This document shows positions 1 through 44,400 of a stretch of 64,000 nucleotides of DNA, in pieces. The first letter of the stretch is position 1, and each line of letters opens with the position of its first letter. The position numbers and the translations under genes are program-made. The notes under the pieces are model-generated. The model ran no database searches, had not been told where the DNA came from, and worked only from the letters and a program-made list of their open reading frames with translations. Source of the stretch: Serilophus lunatus (taxonomy: Eukaryota; Chordata; Aves; Passeriformes; Eurylaimidae); the NCBI GenBank assembly GCA_013399895.1, contig VXBA01004389.1, positions 1,922,001-1,986,000 on the forward strand, given 5' to 3'.

Positions 1-2747
1 TTTGAGCCTTGTTAAAAAGCACTGACAGCCCTTTACTGAAAGGTGTGGGCAAAGTACAAGCTTATAAATTTATTGTGAGAGAAAGAACATGACTGATACG
101 TTTGATCTTTTATCTTCATAAATACTCTATTCTCTTGCCATCCTTTGTCTACACGTTAGGTTGTCCTGACTCTGTATGCTCCACTACAAAGCACTAGCAC
201 AGGATGATCCATTCCAGCCCTTTGTAAGGAAGAGCTGTTTTCATATGAAAGACAGTTGTTATTATGGGTAACAAGTAAATAAATCTTCAAATGATTAACC
301 TGTTTTATTTAGGAAAAAGAAAAACCCAACCCAAAGGAGAGTGGAGGAGAAGACAAGGCTCTCTAGTGTTATTTTCTAGTGACTTCTGTAAATTCATGTT
401 GGTGTTGGTTTTGGAGATTGCTGCTAAAAAGCCAAGACCCCAGGACCCAGGCTTTGAGAAATATTCCATAATGTTTCCTGATTCTTACATTTTTTAATCA
501 AGTTTTGATGGGTTGGGGGGATTGCTTGGCTTTTTCTTGTCTAATCAAAATTTGGTGGCAATTTCTCCTTCAGCAATGAGGATTTGGGATGGATGATCTG
601 AGTTAAGGTGAGGAGTCTCTTCAGTCTAAATGCCAGCAGAGACCTGCTGCAAACAGGGTGGGATTAAGAGTTTTATAAGGGAAGAGAAGTTAAAAGACTT
701 CTCGGCAGCTTTCCAGTCAAGTAGGTCATATTTAATTAGATGCTACAGTTTTTATAGCATGAAATCACAAGCAAGTGCCCTTTGGTACACAGTTCTGGTG
801 TATCACACTTTGAAGTAGAACTGGTGGTAGTAGCAGAACTGGCTGTTCAGATGGTGATTCCTTTTTTAGCCCTCGTTGGGGAAAGAAGTATGAAAATGAT
901 TACTTGCCGAGATCCTTTGACTAAGCTGTTGCTGTATGCATTGACTTTGAATGAGTTTAGAACATGCAGTCAATCAAATTTCTAATGAAGAAATATCAGA
1001 CTATGAAAAATTCCTTAATTTACAGGTAGTTTTGTAGAGTATTATTGTAAAACGGAAGGTGGATCTGAGTCAGGATTCATTTCTTAATAAGACAGAAACG
1101 TGTTTCTTTTTTAAGTAAGTTACACAGCTACTGGGTGAACAGGAAGTGTCATGCACTTTGCAGTGAGTATAAACTGATTATTTGAGCCATATTTGAGTTT
1201 AAAGACTTGTTCTCTTTAAGGTTTCTAGGAAAGAATTATACAAGAGAGTTCCTTACTAGTGACTGGTAAAGGTATTTATCAGACTGGTTATAGAGGATCT
1301 TAAAAGCTGAGATGTGCTCACACTGTGATGCTGTTTTGTGGGTGTTCATGAATTCATAAGTTTAATTAGAACATTTAGAGTGGGGACAAATCATCATGAA
1401 AGGGGAAGTAGGTAAAAATATCAGCAAATTTTTTTTCCCTCATTTGAAAGAGTTGTTTCTGTGCAACTGTTGTTTGAGCCCAGAGTGATGAGTGCAGGGC
1501 TCCCATTGTGCTGGCACAGGAGCGGCTGCGGGGTGGGCACGTGAAACTGGCTCCAGCCTTGGCCAGTCCTGACTATATTTAGCTCTGGCCACATTCCAGG
1601 GGTGAGGTCAAGTCTGTGCAATGGCACAGGAGGAGCAGCTTAGTGCTGGATATGCGTGAGAACGGGTTTGAGGGAAGGAGGAGGACTTGAGTGGGAAAGG
1701 ATCAAATGCAGGGCAGGAGTGATCAGTAAGGATGGATGAGGGGCAGGTTCTTTGGGGTGGGAAGGATCAGATACTCCTGGGATGGGGAGGTGACAGCATC
1801 AGCTCAGCTGGCACCTGGGGGAGCAGAACTGGCATCTGAGGGAGTTCAGAGGCAGTGGGGGAGTCTCTGTCACACAGGACTTGGCAGCTCCTGCTCTTGG
1901 AGTCATTCAGACACGGTGTCTCCATCACTCCAACCCTCCTCTGCCTTGGCTGCCTGAGATATGTCCATCCTTCACTGGCAATCTTGTGAAAGAGTAAAGA
2001 GGCATGAAAAACAAACTGCAGTCTTGCACTATTTAGGGGACCATTATGGCACTAATTTCAAAGGCAAACTCTTTATGCTGTGTTTGAGAAACAGGTTTTG
2101 TGATAGTCCATCTATAAAAACAAGGATTTTGAGAGGATTGCACACAAAGCTGCTCTATCAAAATACACAGGAAGTCAAGGATCTAAGCCTTGATGACAGG
2201 TTTGCAAATTTTGCCTTGATATATTGTACTGTAAATATTTCCCTTTTTTGTGGATCTGGAAATGCTGGTCTGTGTTACACTGAAACTTCTTTAGGGTTTT
2301 GTTTTTTTCTTGACATAAACCAAATTGAACCTTGAAACAAGCTTTTATAGCAAAAAAAGTGTGAAGAATGGGGGGGAAAAAAACCCCATCATGGATGATG
2401 CATTACTATAGAAGCTTTATAAAACTTATACATCTGAAAAACTGGAATATTTTCTTATCAGTGTGAAGTAAGAGCTTTTGGATTCATTTTGCAATAGTAT
2501 TCAGGGCCTGGAAGTGTGTGTAAATTCTAAAATGTGTGTGGTGCTTTCTATCCCTTCTCTGTACCTTTTGATTTTCTGATAAATAATTTGATTGTGTAGT
2601 CACATGGAGCACATGTGGGATTAGAAATAATATAAGGATAATTTTTCTTTGCTATTCACTATTTTGCAGGTAATCTAGCACAGAACAGTTCTCCTGGAGG
2701 TATTGTTTGAAATAATTTGTGTGGTGACTGATTTTTACTTTTGACAG
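1..2747 (+). other. R3HDM1 intron (3' part), no exon found
   Basis: I searched for the preceding R3HDM1 exon (the segment rich in Pro just before EKIQ) and did not find it, so this stretch is intronic. It is AT-rich sequence with a GC-richer patch around 1480-1950 that has no recognised repeat or gene. The intron ends with a clean acceptor, ttttgacag, at 2739-2747. Confidence 0.75.
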
Positions 2748-35618
<32,871 letters not shown>

Positions 35619-36665
35619 CGGGGACGGCGGGGACACTTGGCCTTTCGTCCTTCCATGTTCTCCCCTCCTCGATTGGTTTGATGTCATGGGGTTTCTGTTC
35701 TCTTCATAGAGACTCCTGGGATGTTTTTGTCACATGACATTTGCCATTGAAGAATAAATAACCCGGTGAATCCAGCAAGATGAAGAAAAAAAGTCCCAGA
35801 CAATAAATAGCAAGGGATCACCTTGGCAACAGGCAGCTTTCTGGAAGGAATGCTGTTGGATTGCCCCCTACTTTTATAGTAGTTTTGTTTTATATTTTTG
35901 AAATCTTGTATCAGATCCAAAGTTCTATTGTACAGCAGATGTTCATAAAAATCCATATGCAGATTTGTATTTTATAATCCCTTTTCACAGCCAGCACACA
36001 GCTGTCCATTCCAAGGCGGGAACCTGAGGATTGGTGGAGGGGAAAAGAGAACCATTTTCAAGGAATTACAATAATTTTCTAGCAAACTATCCCAAATCTT
36101 CAAGTTAACCTGTTCTTTGTCCCTTGTGGTTTACTTTTTTTAAGGGAAAAAAAGACTATAATTTTAGTAACTAACTCCTTAGGTGGTCTTTTTTTTTTTT
36201 TTTTTTGCAATTCATACAAACAATGTCAAAAGAAATTACAAGGTTGTACCCTTGAAGGATTTGCTTCTGATCCAAAAGTTCCATAATTATTTAAAGGGGA
36301 ATATGAATAGGTTACAAAGAATATTCACTGAATCACATTTTAATATTTCTTTTTAGCAAAAGTGTGAAGAAACTTAAATGTATCTTCACAAGAGACAAAA
36401 TGTTTGCACTTTAATTGTGTTCCCACCAGTATGGATCTCTTTCTCTTCCTTTTCACACTAATATAATTGTGTTTGATAAGTGCTGGAAACCTTTTTAATG
36501 GTTTAAGTTTTCATCATTCGCAGATGCTCACTGGACATTAAAAGATTCATTGCACATAAATGAAACAAACCTTTTTTCAATCTGTGTAATTTGCAAGTCT
36601 GTACAATGTGTGCTGATGGAAGCCTTTTTCAGTTCAAGAGAATAAATGTTTACAAACACAAACTT
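35619..36665 (+). other. R3HDM1: R3HDM1 3' untranslated region
   Basis: Non-coding sequence after the R3HDM1 stop. AATAAA hexamers lie at 35753, 35802 and 36641. The last one is followed by a plausible cleavage area, so the long UTR probably ends near 36665. There is an 18-T run at 36189-36206. GCACTTTA near 36407 matches the seed site of the miR-17 family, a possible but unproved target. Confidence 0.7.
36641..36646 (+). promoter_or_regulatory. R3HDM1: Poly(A) signal AATAAA, probable distal R3HDM1 site
   Basis: A canonical hexamer about 1 kb after the stop codon. Proximal alternatives are at 35753-35758 and 35802-35807. Confidence 0.55.
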
Positions 36666-39600
36666 TTCCAGTGCACTTGTTTGAGCTTCCTGGAGTCTCC
36701 TGAAACCTGGACGAACTCATGTCACTGGTTGGGAACCCTTCAAATAATAGAACCTCTCCAAGATGAACTAATGCTCTTCCTCCTCTTGCATTTGTTATCC
36801 TGTAAAAAAGAAATTCATCAGCTGCTCTAAGGGACTGCTCCTGGATTTTATTTTTAGCCGAGGCACTGATTTGGTGTTGTAACTGCTTGTTTAATTGCTT
36901 TGTAAAAGGTGCATCTCTAATTTCTGAAAGTGGAAACTGGAGGTAAACATTGTTTAAAACATTTTACAGAGGAAAGGTAAGAACTAAGGTGATTAAACCA
37001 GCATTAATTTTCATCTTTTATACAAAAAGTCCTGTCCCTGAGCAACTCGCTAACCATGAGAAGTGACAAGAACAGTCCTGTGTATGTTCAACTCTTCAAT
37101 CATTTGTGTGATGAAGTATTGGGAAGCAAATTAAGAGAACTGACCTGTCTGGGAATAATGTGGCCCAATAAATTAGATTTATGGTACCTGAATCTGCAAA
37201 ATGCTGTAGGAACAGATTTATGTGACTAAAGGTAAGCTTGGACTCCTAAAAGAGAGGGGAGGATGTTCAGCTTCAAACCCCCACCAAAAGGCAGCTCTGC
37301 TTCTCCCTCTCTGCTTTCCTAACAGGATGGTACCTGACATGTGACTGGGAGGGTGTATTTCTTCCTCCTTGGGTTGGACTGCTGGAGTTCCTGCCCCCCC
37401 AGGCACTGCAGATCTCAGGGGTAACACAGCCCCTGCTCCCTGGCTGATTTCCAGGGCCAGCTGAAGATTATGGCTTTAATCCTGTCAAAGCAGCTCCCAG
37501 ATGACAGGTCTGGAGGGACAGGTGTCCCAGCCCAGCAGGGCAGCTGCCTCCTGTAGTTAACACATTCCACAAGGCTTTTCCTGGATGGAGAAGTAGTCAA
37601 TGGCTGGGAGAGCTCCCGTCTATTCTCAACAGCCCAAGAACTTAATCTTGCATCAAATCAAATTGTTGCCAAGTGGTGCACGGCATGATTTGCTTCATTT
37701 CATTCCCCAAAATAACCAGAGAAGAAAAGGTGACCATGGAGAATGCAATCCAAACAGGGGCAGGGGAGGGATACACTGATTTGGAACCAAGGCCCAGAAA
37801 ACATTTTTATCAAACAAGTTGTAAATTGGAATGCAAAGTGGCACAGAAGAAAGAAGTCAGAACATCTAATCAGGCAGTTGTATTCTAATCCAGAGTCTGA
37901 TCCTTCCCAGACCCTACAGCCCAATCAGTCACCCCTGCTGAGGGTGTTTCCTCTGTGTTGAACAAGGACCATTACATTTATTTTTTTTATCTGGAGATGC
38001 TGATACAGCCACAACTAAAAGGACTTTGGAAGTGTCAGAGGCTTCTCCTGTCTACAGTGGGCAGAAAATTCAAATATTTCCACCTGACAGTTTATTCCTG
38101 GTTTTGTGCTCTTTCATCTTGTCCCTGGTAAGGGAACAGCATGTAAACCCATCTGATCAAGACCTTCCTGGCTTTTACACTTCTGCCCCTTTTGGTTCCT
38201 TAAACCACACAAGCCTAGGAAGGGACTGTCTGCAAAACCCCTGGAACTGGATTGGTTCCATAGATTTGGACCATGGTCCAGAAATCAAATAAATGCACTT
38301 TATGGCATCCAACTGCAGTATGTAAAATACATTCTGGAGTGTTCCAAACACATCCTCCAGAACCGAGGTGTATTTGAGCTTCCTATTATTTAACACTAAA
38401 ACCATTCTTAAAGCAAATAGTGGCAAAAGGAATTAAGTGGGGACTTTTGTTAGAGCAATACATTGTATTTCTCTTTACATATCATAACTTTTAGAACTAA
38501 GGAAAAGCACTGGAAAAATAAGCAGGAAAGCTGAACAAATCCAGCAAATCACCTACTCCACCAAAGGCTACTGTTTCTTGAATTTAATTTTTAATTAATA
38601 CAGTTATATTGCAAAATGAATCTCTGACCTGTGAACATTCAATGTCATTTGTGGTATTACAATCAAAAAGATAAAAAGTGCACAATGTCAACATGGCTTC
38701 ACTTTAGAAGCCTCATTTCTTGGGTGTAGACTAGAACCCTTAAAAGGGCCTGATTTTCAGAACATTCTAAAAATTAATTCCCTCTATAAGTCTCTTATTC
38801 TGGAACCAAAAGGCACCATCCACATCTGAAAACTTCAGGTGCAAGGGCCAGTATAAATTAAGTTTGATGACTTTAAAACCTGTGCAATTGTTTTTATCCT
38901 TTTAGTTCAGAGTGTGCCTCGTGTGCTCAGGTTTACAGGGCCTGCAAGGGTCACCTTTTCTCCTGCCTGCAACCACTTATGTGTTGCACTGTTTGCCAAA
39001 CTGTCAGCTGAGAGTGGATCCTGCTGAAGAGATGATGAAGCATTGAAATCTGGTTTAGGTCACAAGTACTTGAGGGTTTGCTGCTGGTTTTTCATTTTCC
39101 AGTCCTGTTGGCACAGCCCATAAGCCGAGCTGAGCTGTTCCATGGGATGCATTTCCTGCCATGGAGTGTCTGCACTTTGGAAGAGAAACTGGAATGTCAG
39201 ATCGGACCAAAGAGCTGGACAGGAAAAGCTGTGAGTCCCTGGCAGTTGTATGCTTTTAAAACTGGAAAGAGTTACCAAAATAACCTGTGCTGCTGTGGGT
39301 AAGGCTGGACAGTGAGGCTTATTCTTCACTCTGCTCCCATGGCCCAGTGACCTGGAATTAGCCAAGGGAGGGGTGACAAGGCACTGCTGGAATTCCTCAG
39401 GCAGAGGGACACAGAGGCACGAGGAAGGCTGGACACTGGCTGTGGTGCGCACCAGCCTCAGCCCTGAGGGATCCTTTCCACGTGACCTCCCAAAATCACC
39501 TCACAGTTCACTTAAAAACACCTCACAATGCAGCAACATTGCAACTCCTCCTTGAATCACAGAGTTTGAACTTGAGAGGGGGATCACTGACATTCTGCCT

Positions 39601-40639
39601 CTAACACCCAACCTTTGCCACAGCTGCAGGGTTAATTTGCCTTGCCCTTCTGAGGGTTTCCAAATTAGTTATTCCAAGAAACATGATTATTGAGTGTGCT
39701 CTGAGTCCATCGCAGATTTATACAGGCTGGGAAATAAACCAGACCTTCATGGTTTCTCAAATTTGTTGCCTTTTTACTTGGCTTGAAATTACACTTTGAT
39801 TTGTTAATGAACCTTCGATTCAGGGTGAAGCAACAGTGCCATTTAAAAAAGGAATTTGCTAATAAAAGTATTTTTAATCCCAATGGATCTGTGCTGTTTT
39901 GAAGAAAAAAAAATAATCTCTTAGAATGCAAAGGACTGTCTTGCATTTCCCACAGCAACTGCTGAAAACACACAGGCTTCCCCTGCCCAAGGAAGTGAAT
40001 CCCAGGTTGCTCCAGCTGTCAAACCATTTTTTCTTATTCCTCAATAAAACTTTCCCCTTCCTCCTTACCCTTTCCTTTTCCTAGGCCTGCAAACTGCAGA
40101 CCTCTGCAAGAAGGGCTCTCAGATTAATTACAGCAGAGACACATCAACAGCAGCAGCTACAGAATTGGTTTTTTGATTTGTAATTATCTGGGAATGTGCT
40201 ACATACGGTTCCTGAGGATGTAACAGCTTGTACACCCTCACAAGTGTTACCTGTCTAGTCATTAGTGAGCCCTTCTTCAATGCTTAAACAACTTTTCTTC
40301 CCCGTTTCCTGCTGTCAACACTGACTGGCCCCTTTTCCACTGTTGGTTTGTAAGGTCACTTATTGTCATTATCCAGTGACTTCTCCAATTAAACTCTACG
40401 TGACACAAGGTGCAACAGTGAAAACCTTTCCAGACTCTGTGGTTTTTGGCTTTCCAGTGTCTGACAGGACCTGACTCAGCCACTTACCCAGGGGACAAAG
40501 TCATAGTGCTTCAGAAAAGCCCGAGTGCAGCGTTTTGTACAAAATGTTACTCTCAAGACACTTTGAATACCCTGTCCTGTCCTCCTGACTGTGAAATGTC
40601 CATCAAGGCGTGGCCGTACTCGCCCAGTCCTTCACACCC
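36666..40639. other. Intergenic region between R3HDM1 and UBXN4
   Basis: About 4 kb without a convincing gene. Scattered AATAAA hexamers (37167, 38288) could extend R3HDM1 transcripts but nothing supports it. No repeat of a family I know was recognised. Open frames here are short and lack splice or homology support. Confidence 0.65.
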
Positions 40640-41100
40640 CCAGGGGGCAGAAGTTCTCCCTCATGTTCAGGTGAAATTTTTGTGTTTTAGTATATTGGCA
40701 TTGCTCCCCATCCTGTTGCTGGGCACCACTGAAAAGACCATCCTCTTGGCACCTGCCTTTGAGATATGCATTTATATCTCCACCAGGACTTGTCCAGATG
40801 AAACAGGCCCAGCTCCCACAGTCTCTCCTCACAGAAGAGATGCTCCAGATCCCTCATCATATTTGTGTCTCTGCTGGACCCTCTCAGTAGCTCCTTAAGT
40901 CTTCCAATGCCTAATCACCCTTTCTGTGAAGAAATTCCTCCTCATGTCCTGCCTACGCTTCCCGGGGGGTTCAACCTTAGACCATATCCTCTCATCCCCA
41001 CCTGGCTACACTCTCCCTTCAGGGAGTTGCCCAGAGCCACAAGGCCGCCCATGAGCCTCCTCTTCTCCAGCCCAAACACCCTCGCCCTCTCCACCAGGCG
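40640..41100 (-). mobile_element. CR1 LINE fragments, antisense (probably two adjoining pieces)
   Basis: The first part (about 40640-40898) includes catcctgttgctgggcacca, aacaggcccagctcccacag and gagatgctccagatccctca. The second (about 40900-41100) includes accctttctgtgaagaaatt and gagcctcctcttctccagcc. All are reverse-complement CR1 3' regions familiar from birds. The order suggests two separate or rearranged copies. They end directly at the UBXN4 CpG island. Confidence 0.88.
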
Positions 41101-41287
41101 CAACATACGGGCCTCCCCCGCCGCCCGGGCCCTGCTTGGCGGCGGGACCAGCGCCCATCCCCGGCGCCTTTCCCTTGTTATCCCGGGAAGGACGGGCCGC
41201 CTTTGCTAAGGAGGGACAAGATGGCGGCGGGCTGAGGGAGGGGGCGGGGCATCCTCCTCCCCGCCCCCGGCGCGCGGGGCTCAGCCA

Positions 41288-41359
41288 ATGGCGGCGCGGC
41301 GGCGGCGCGCGCGCGCCGTGTGTGCGCGTGTGTGCGCCGGGGGGGGCGCGGGGCCGTGA
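41288..41359 (+). CDS. Possible upstream ORF in the UBXN4 leader
   Basis: An ATG at 41288 overlaps the CCAAT box and opens a 23-codon Arg-rich reading frame (MAARRRRARAVCARVCAGGG plus three residues). It stops 17 bases before the main start codon. A second mini-frame of four codons starts at 41221, inside the YY1-type element. Either matters only if transcription begins upstream of it, which is uncertain for 41288 and unlikely for 41221. Confidence 0.3.
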   Translation: MAARRRRARAVCARVCAGGGAGP

Positions 41360-41376
41360 GGGCGGCGGGACCCGCG

Positions 41377-41413
41377 ATGTGGTTCGGCGGCTCCGTCCCC
41401 GCCGCCATCGCCG
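41377..41413 (+). CDS. UBXN4: UBXN4 exon 1 (visible part)
   Basis: Encodes MWFGGSVPAAIA; human starts MLWFQGAIPAAIATAKRSG. The start ATG is chosen by this alignment. About 16 further codons and the splice donor must lie in the N-gap that follows. Extremely GC-rich. Confidence 0.9.
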
Positions 41414-44400
41414 NNNNNNNNNNNNNNNNNNNNNNNNNNNNNNNNNNNNNNNNNNNNNNNNNNNNNNNNNNNNNNNNNNNNNNNNNNNNNNNNNNNNNNN
41501 NNNNNNNNNNNNNNNNNNNNNNNNNNNNNNNNNNNNNNNNNNNNNNNNNNNNNNNNNNNNNNNNNNNNNNNNNNNNNNNNNNNNNNNNNNNNNNNNNNNN
41601 NNNNNNGTGTCCCGTGTCCGTGTCCCTGTCCCATGTTCCTGTCCATGTTTCATGTCCCGTGTCCGCGTTCCATGTCCGTGGTTCGTGTTCCGTGTCCGGC
41701 CCCCGCACAGTGCCCCGTTCCCGGTGTCGCTCCGGGCTCTTGGGGTTTGTTTTCTTTCCTCTCCTCTCCTCCCCCGTTACCGGCCGCGTTTCATAACCGT
41801 GTGCCGACCAACCTCCCATCGCCGCGTTGTCCTTCTGCCTGGAAAAAAAAAACCACGGGAAGGAGGGTCCGCGGCCTGGGGCTGAGGTCGGGGTTGGCCC
41901 TCGGGAGGAATTTCTGCCCAGGAGGGGGATCAGACCTTGGGGTGGGCGGTGGAGTCCCGGCCCCTGGGGGTGTTGCAGGGAAGGCTGGACGTGGCACTCG
42001 GTGCTTCCATGGCCTGGTTGACACGGTGGTGTTTGGTCGTAGGATTCGATGACCCCGGAGCTCTTCTCCGTGCTAATTGAGTCTGTGATCAGACAGGGTC
42101 CTTCACTCACTTCTTGTGCTTTTATGCGCCTGTGCGTGTTGTTTCTTTGGGGTTTACTGCAGCCGTCAGTGCTCGTGGCTTGGAGTTTTTCAGATGCCCC
42201 ATGAACCAGCAGCGGTGTTAAACGTGTGGCCATTGCTGTTCCCTTTGGGTCACTGAGCCGTGGGATTGCCCTGCCCTGCCCTGGCCTGGCCTGGCCTGGC
42301 CTGGAGGAGTTCACTGCCCAAGGGGACGTGAGCAGGAAAGTGCAGTGGAGTTCCCTTGTTGACACAACTCTCCTACTTGGAGAACAGCATTTTCTGCTGG
42401 GTAATAAACATAGTGTTAGAAATCAAGGTCTTCTCAGAAAGCAGATTGGGCTGTGCTGCAGTGAGGGTGGGGTGGAGCAGATCGTGAAGAACTGCAGCCT
42501 GTGGGAAAGACTCATTTTGGAAGGTAAGGGAGGGACTCCAGGCTGGAGCAGGGAGGGAGTGTGAGGAGTCCAGCCCCTGAGGAGGAAGGAGTAGCAGAGA
42601 CAATGTGTGAGGAACTGACTGCAGGAAGGGTGGGAAGAAGATTTGGGTTTATGTCTCATGATGCTACTTTGACTTTTGATTAGCAATAGTCACGTGAATT
42701 TTTCCCCATGTTTTGCCCATGGTGGTAACAGGTGAGTGATCTCTCCCTACCCTTATCTCTTCCCACAGGCCTTGAATTCTGTTCTCTCCCCCTGCCCAGC
42801 TGAGGAGAGCAGTGGTAGAGTGGCTGAGAAGTTACAACTTATTTCCATTATTTTTTTATGAAACTAAAATTGCACCAAAAACCGGGACCTCGTTGCTGTC
42901 GACTCGGTGGATGCAGGAATATGTAGATATAGACCAGAGATGAATTCATGGTTGCTTGGATGTGACCTAGTTTTGTCACTGTGGTGTTCTGTGTGGGTTT
43001 GTTTTGTTTGTTTGTTTGAGCCCTGGGAAAGGGAGAGTGTTACCTCAGTCAGTCATCTCTCTGAAATGAAAGAGTTGGAGAGATGTGCCAGGGTTGGTTG
43101 CCCCCAGGCACTGTGGGATCAGGGCAGCTGAGCTGTGGCACAGCTGGTCATGGGGCAGCTGCTACACATGCTGGGAAGCCCAAGAACTTCCCCTCTCACC
43201 ATGTGTGGGAGCAGCTGTGTTTGAGGGGTGCAGGGTGCTGGAAGAATAGTCTGGTTTTCTGTTAGCAGGGGTTGGGTTGGGTAGAAACATGTTTCCAACA
43301 GCACAGTGATGGTAACTTTGAGCCCTAACACCACACACTTCCCACTGGAGACAGGCATTTGGAAGCAGCTTTCTGGGCAGGAGAAGGTGCTCTCAGCAGC
43401 ACTCACTCAGTGTCCCTGTTTTGTTTCCTACACTGCACCCAAATAATGGCTGTGGGGACAAAACATGAGTAGAGGGACAAAATTAGTGAGAGAAATTGCA
43501 AATGTAAGTTAACTGCAAGTTTGAGGTGGTCGGTAGTGGGGGGTAACTATTAGATACAATCTGGACAAAAATGAGTGAATTCTGGTAGGTCCATCTCTGG
43601 TTTCTGCCACCATCTCTCTGTCCTTCTCTCTTCTCTGCACTTCACTTACATTCTCTCCAGAAAATGAAGAACTGGATTATTCTTTCTGCTTCCAGCATCT
43701 TTTTGAGCCAAGCAAGGAATAATGTGCTTATTTAGCTTGAAAATGAGGTGGTGTTTGTGACTGCAAGAGCACGTTGTTCTACCAGGTTTCTCCTTAAATG
43801 TTCTTGTTTGCAACTAAAATCCCAATGTTTTTGAGTTCAGTGTTGCAAACCCTCATGGCACATTCTGGTGACCTGATGGCTTAAGTGTATTAAAGATGCT
43901 GCTGAGCTCAGGGAAAGCTGCAATAAGAGGGGCTGCTCTCAGCAGAGAGCATGAGGTAAAGGACTTCTGCCTTAGGAAACTGATTTTGTGGCATCAATTA
44001 ATTGCTGGCAGCAATTTCCCAGGAAACAGTATCCCTGATATGGAGACAGGTCTGGGGAATGCAGATACCCAGGGAGTGGCTGGAGCTGTGCCAGGGGGAG
44101 TTTGGGTTGGATATTAGGAAAAGGATCTCCTTCCTTCTGGTGGGCACTGCCCAGGCTACCCAGGGCTGCCAGAGCCCAAGGAATGTTTGGACAAACCCTC
44201 AGGAACAGGGTGGGATTGTTGGGGAGTCCTGAGCAGGGCCAGGAGTGGGACTCGGTCCTTGTGGGTCCCTTCCAGCTCAGGATATTCTGTGATTCCTTGA
44301 GCATCTCTGGTGTCTTGTTGGCAGCTGTTAGTTCTGAAGATTGTTTTGTAGCCTACAGAGAGTTAAACAATGCCTTTCATGCCTTAAGTTATTAATCTGA

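Larger units (their letters stand above)
41080..41413 (+). promoter_or_regulatory. UBXN4: UBXN4 promoter and CpG island (5' part)
   Basis: Very GC- and CpG-rich sequence ending at the UBXN4 start codon. It contains a YY1-type element caagatggcggcgg at 41217-41230, a GC box ggggcggggc at 41241-41250 and CCAAT at 41285-41289. This is a typical TATA-less housekeeping promoter. The transcription start is not determined. The island continues into the gap and beyond to about 41900. Confidence 0.85.

Noticed and set aside
291..497. Open frame after ttttatttag that starts with a basic stretch
   Set aside because: There is no usable donor in frame and no resemblance to the missing upstream R3HDM1 exons.
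2670..2699. A 30-base block between ttttgcag and gtattg just before the first R3HDM1 exon in the window
   Set aside because: It has splice-like ends, but in the required phase it reads into TAG at once, and it matches nothing in R3HDM1.
37167..38293. AATAAA hexamers at 37167 and 38288 as R3HDM1 transcript ends
   Set aside because: They are 1.5-2.7 kb after the stop, past a good signal at 36641, and nothing else supports transcription there.
40640..41209. Plus-strand open frames just upstream of UBXN4 as a possible gene
   Set aside because: The sequence is antisense CR1 LINE followed by promoter CpG island.
41178..42365. Long minus-strand open frame across the UBXN4 CpG island
   Set aside because: It runs through 193 N and CpG-rich, stop-poor sequence, and includes CR1 repeat; no homology.
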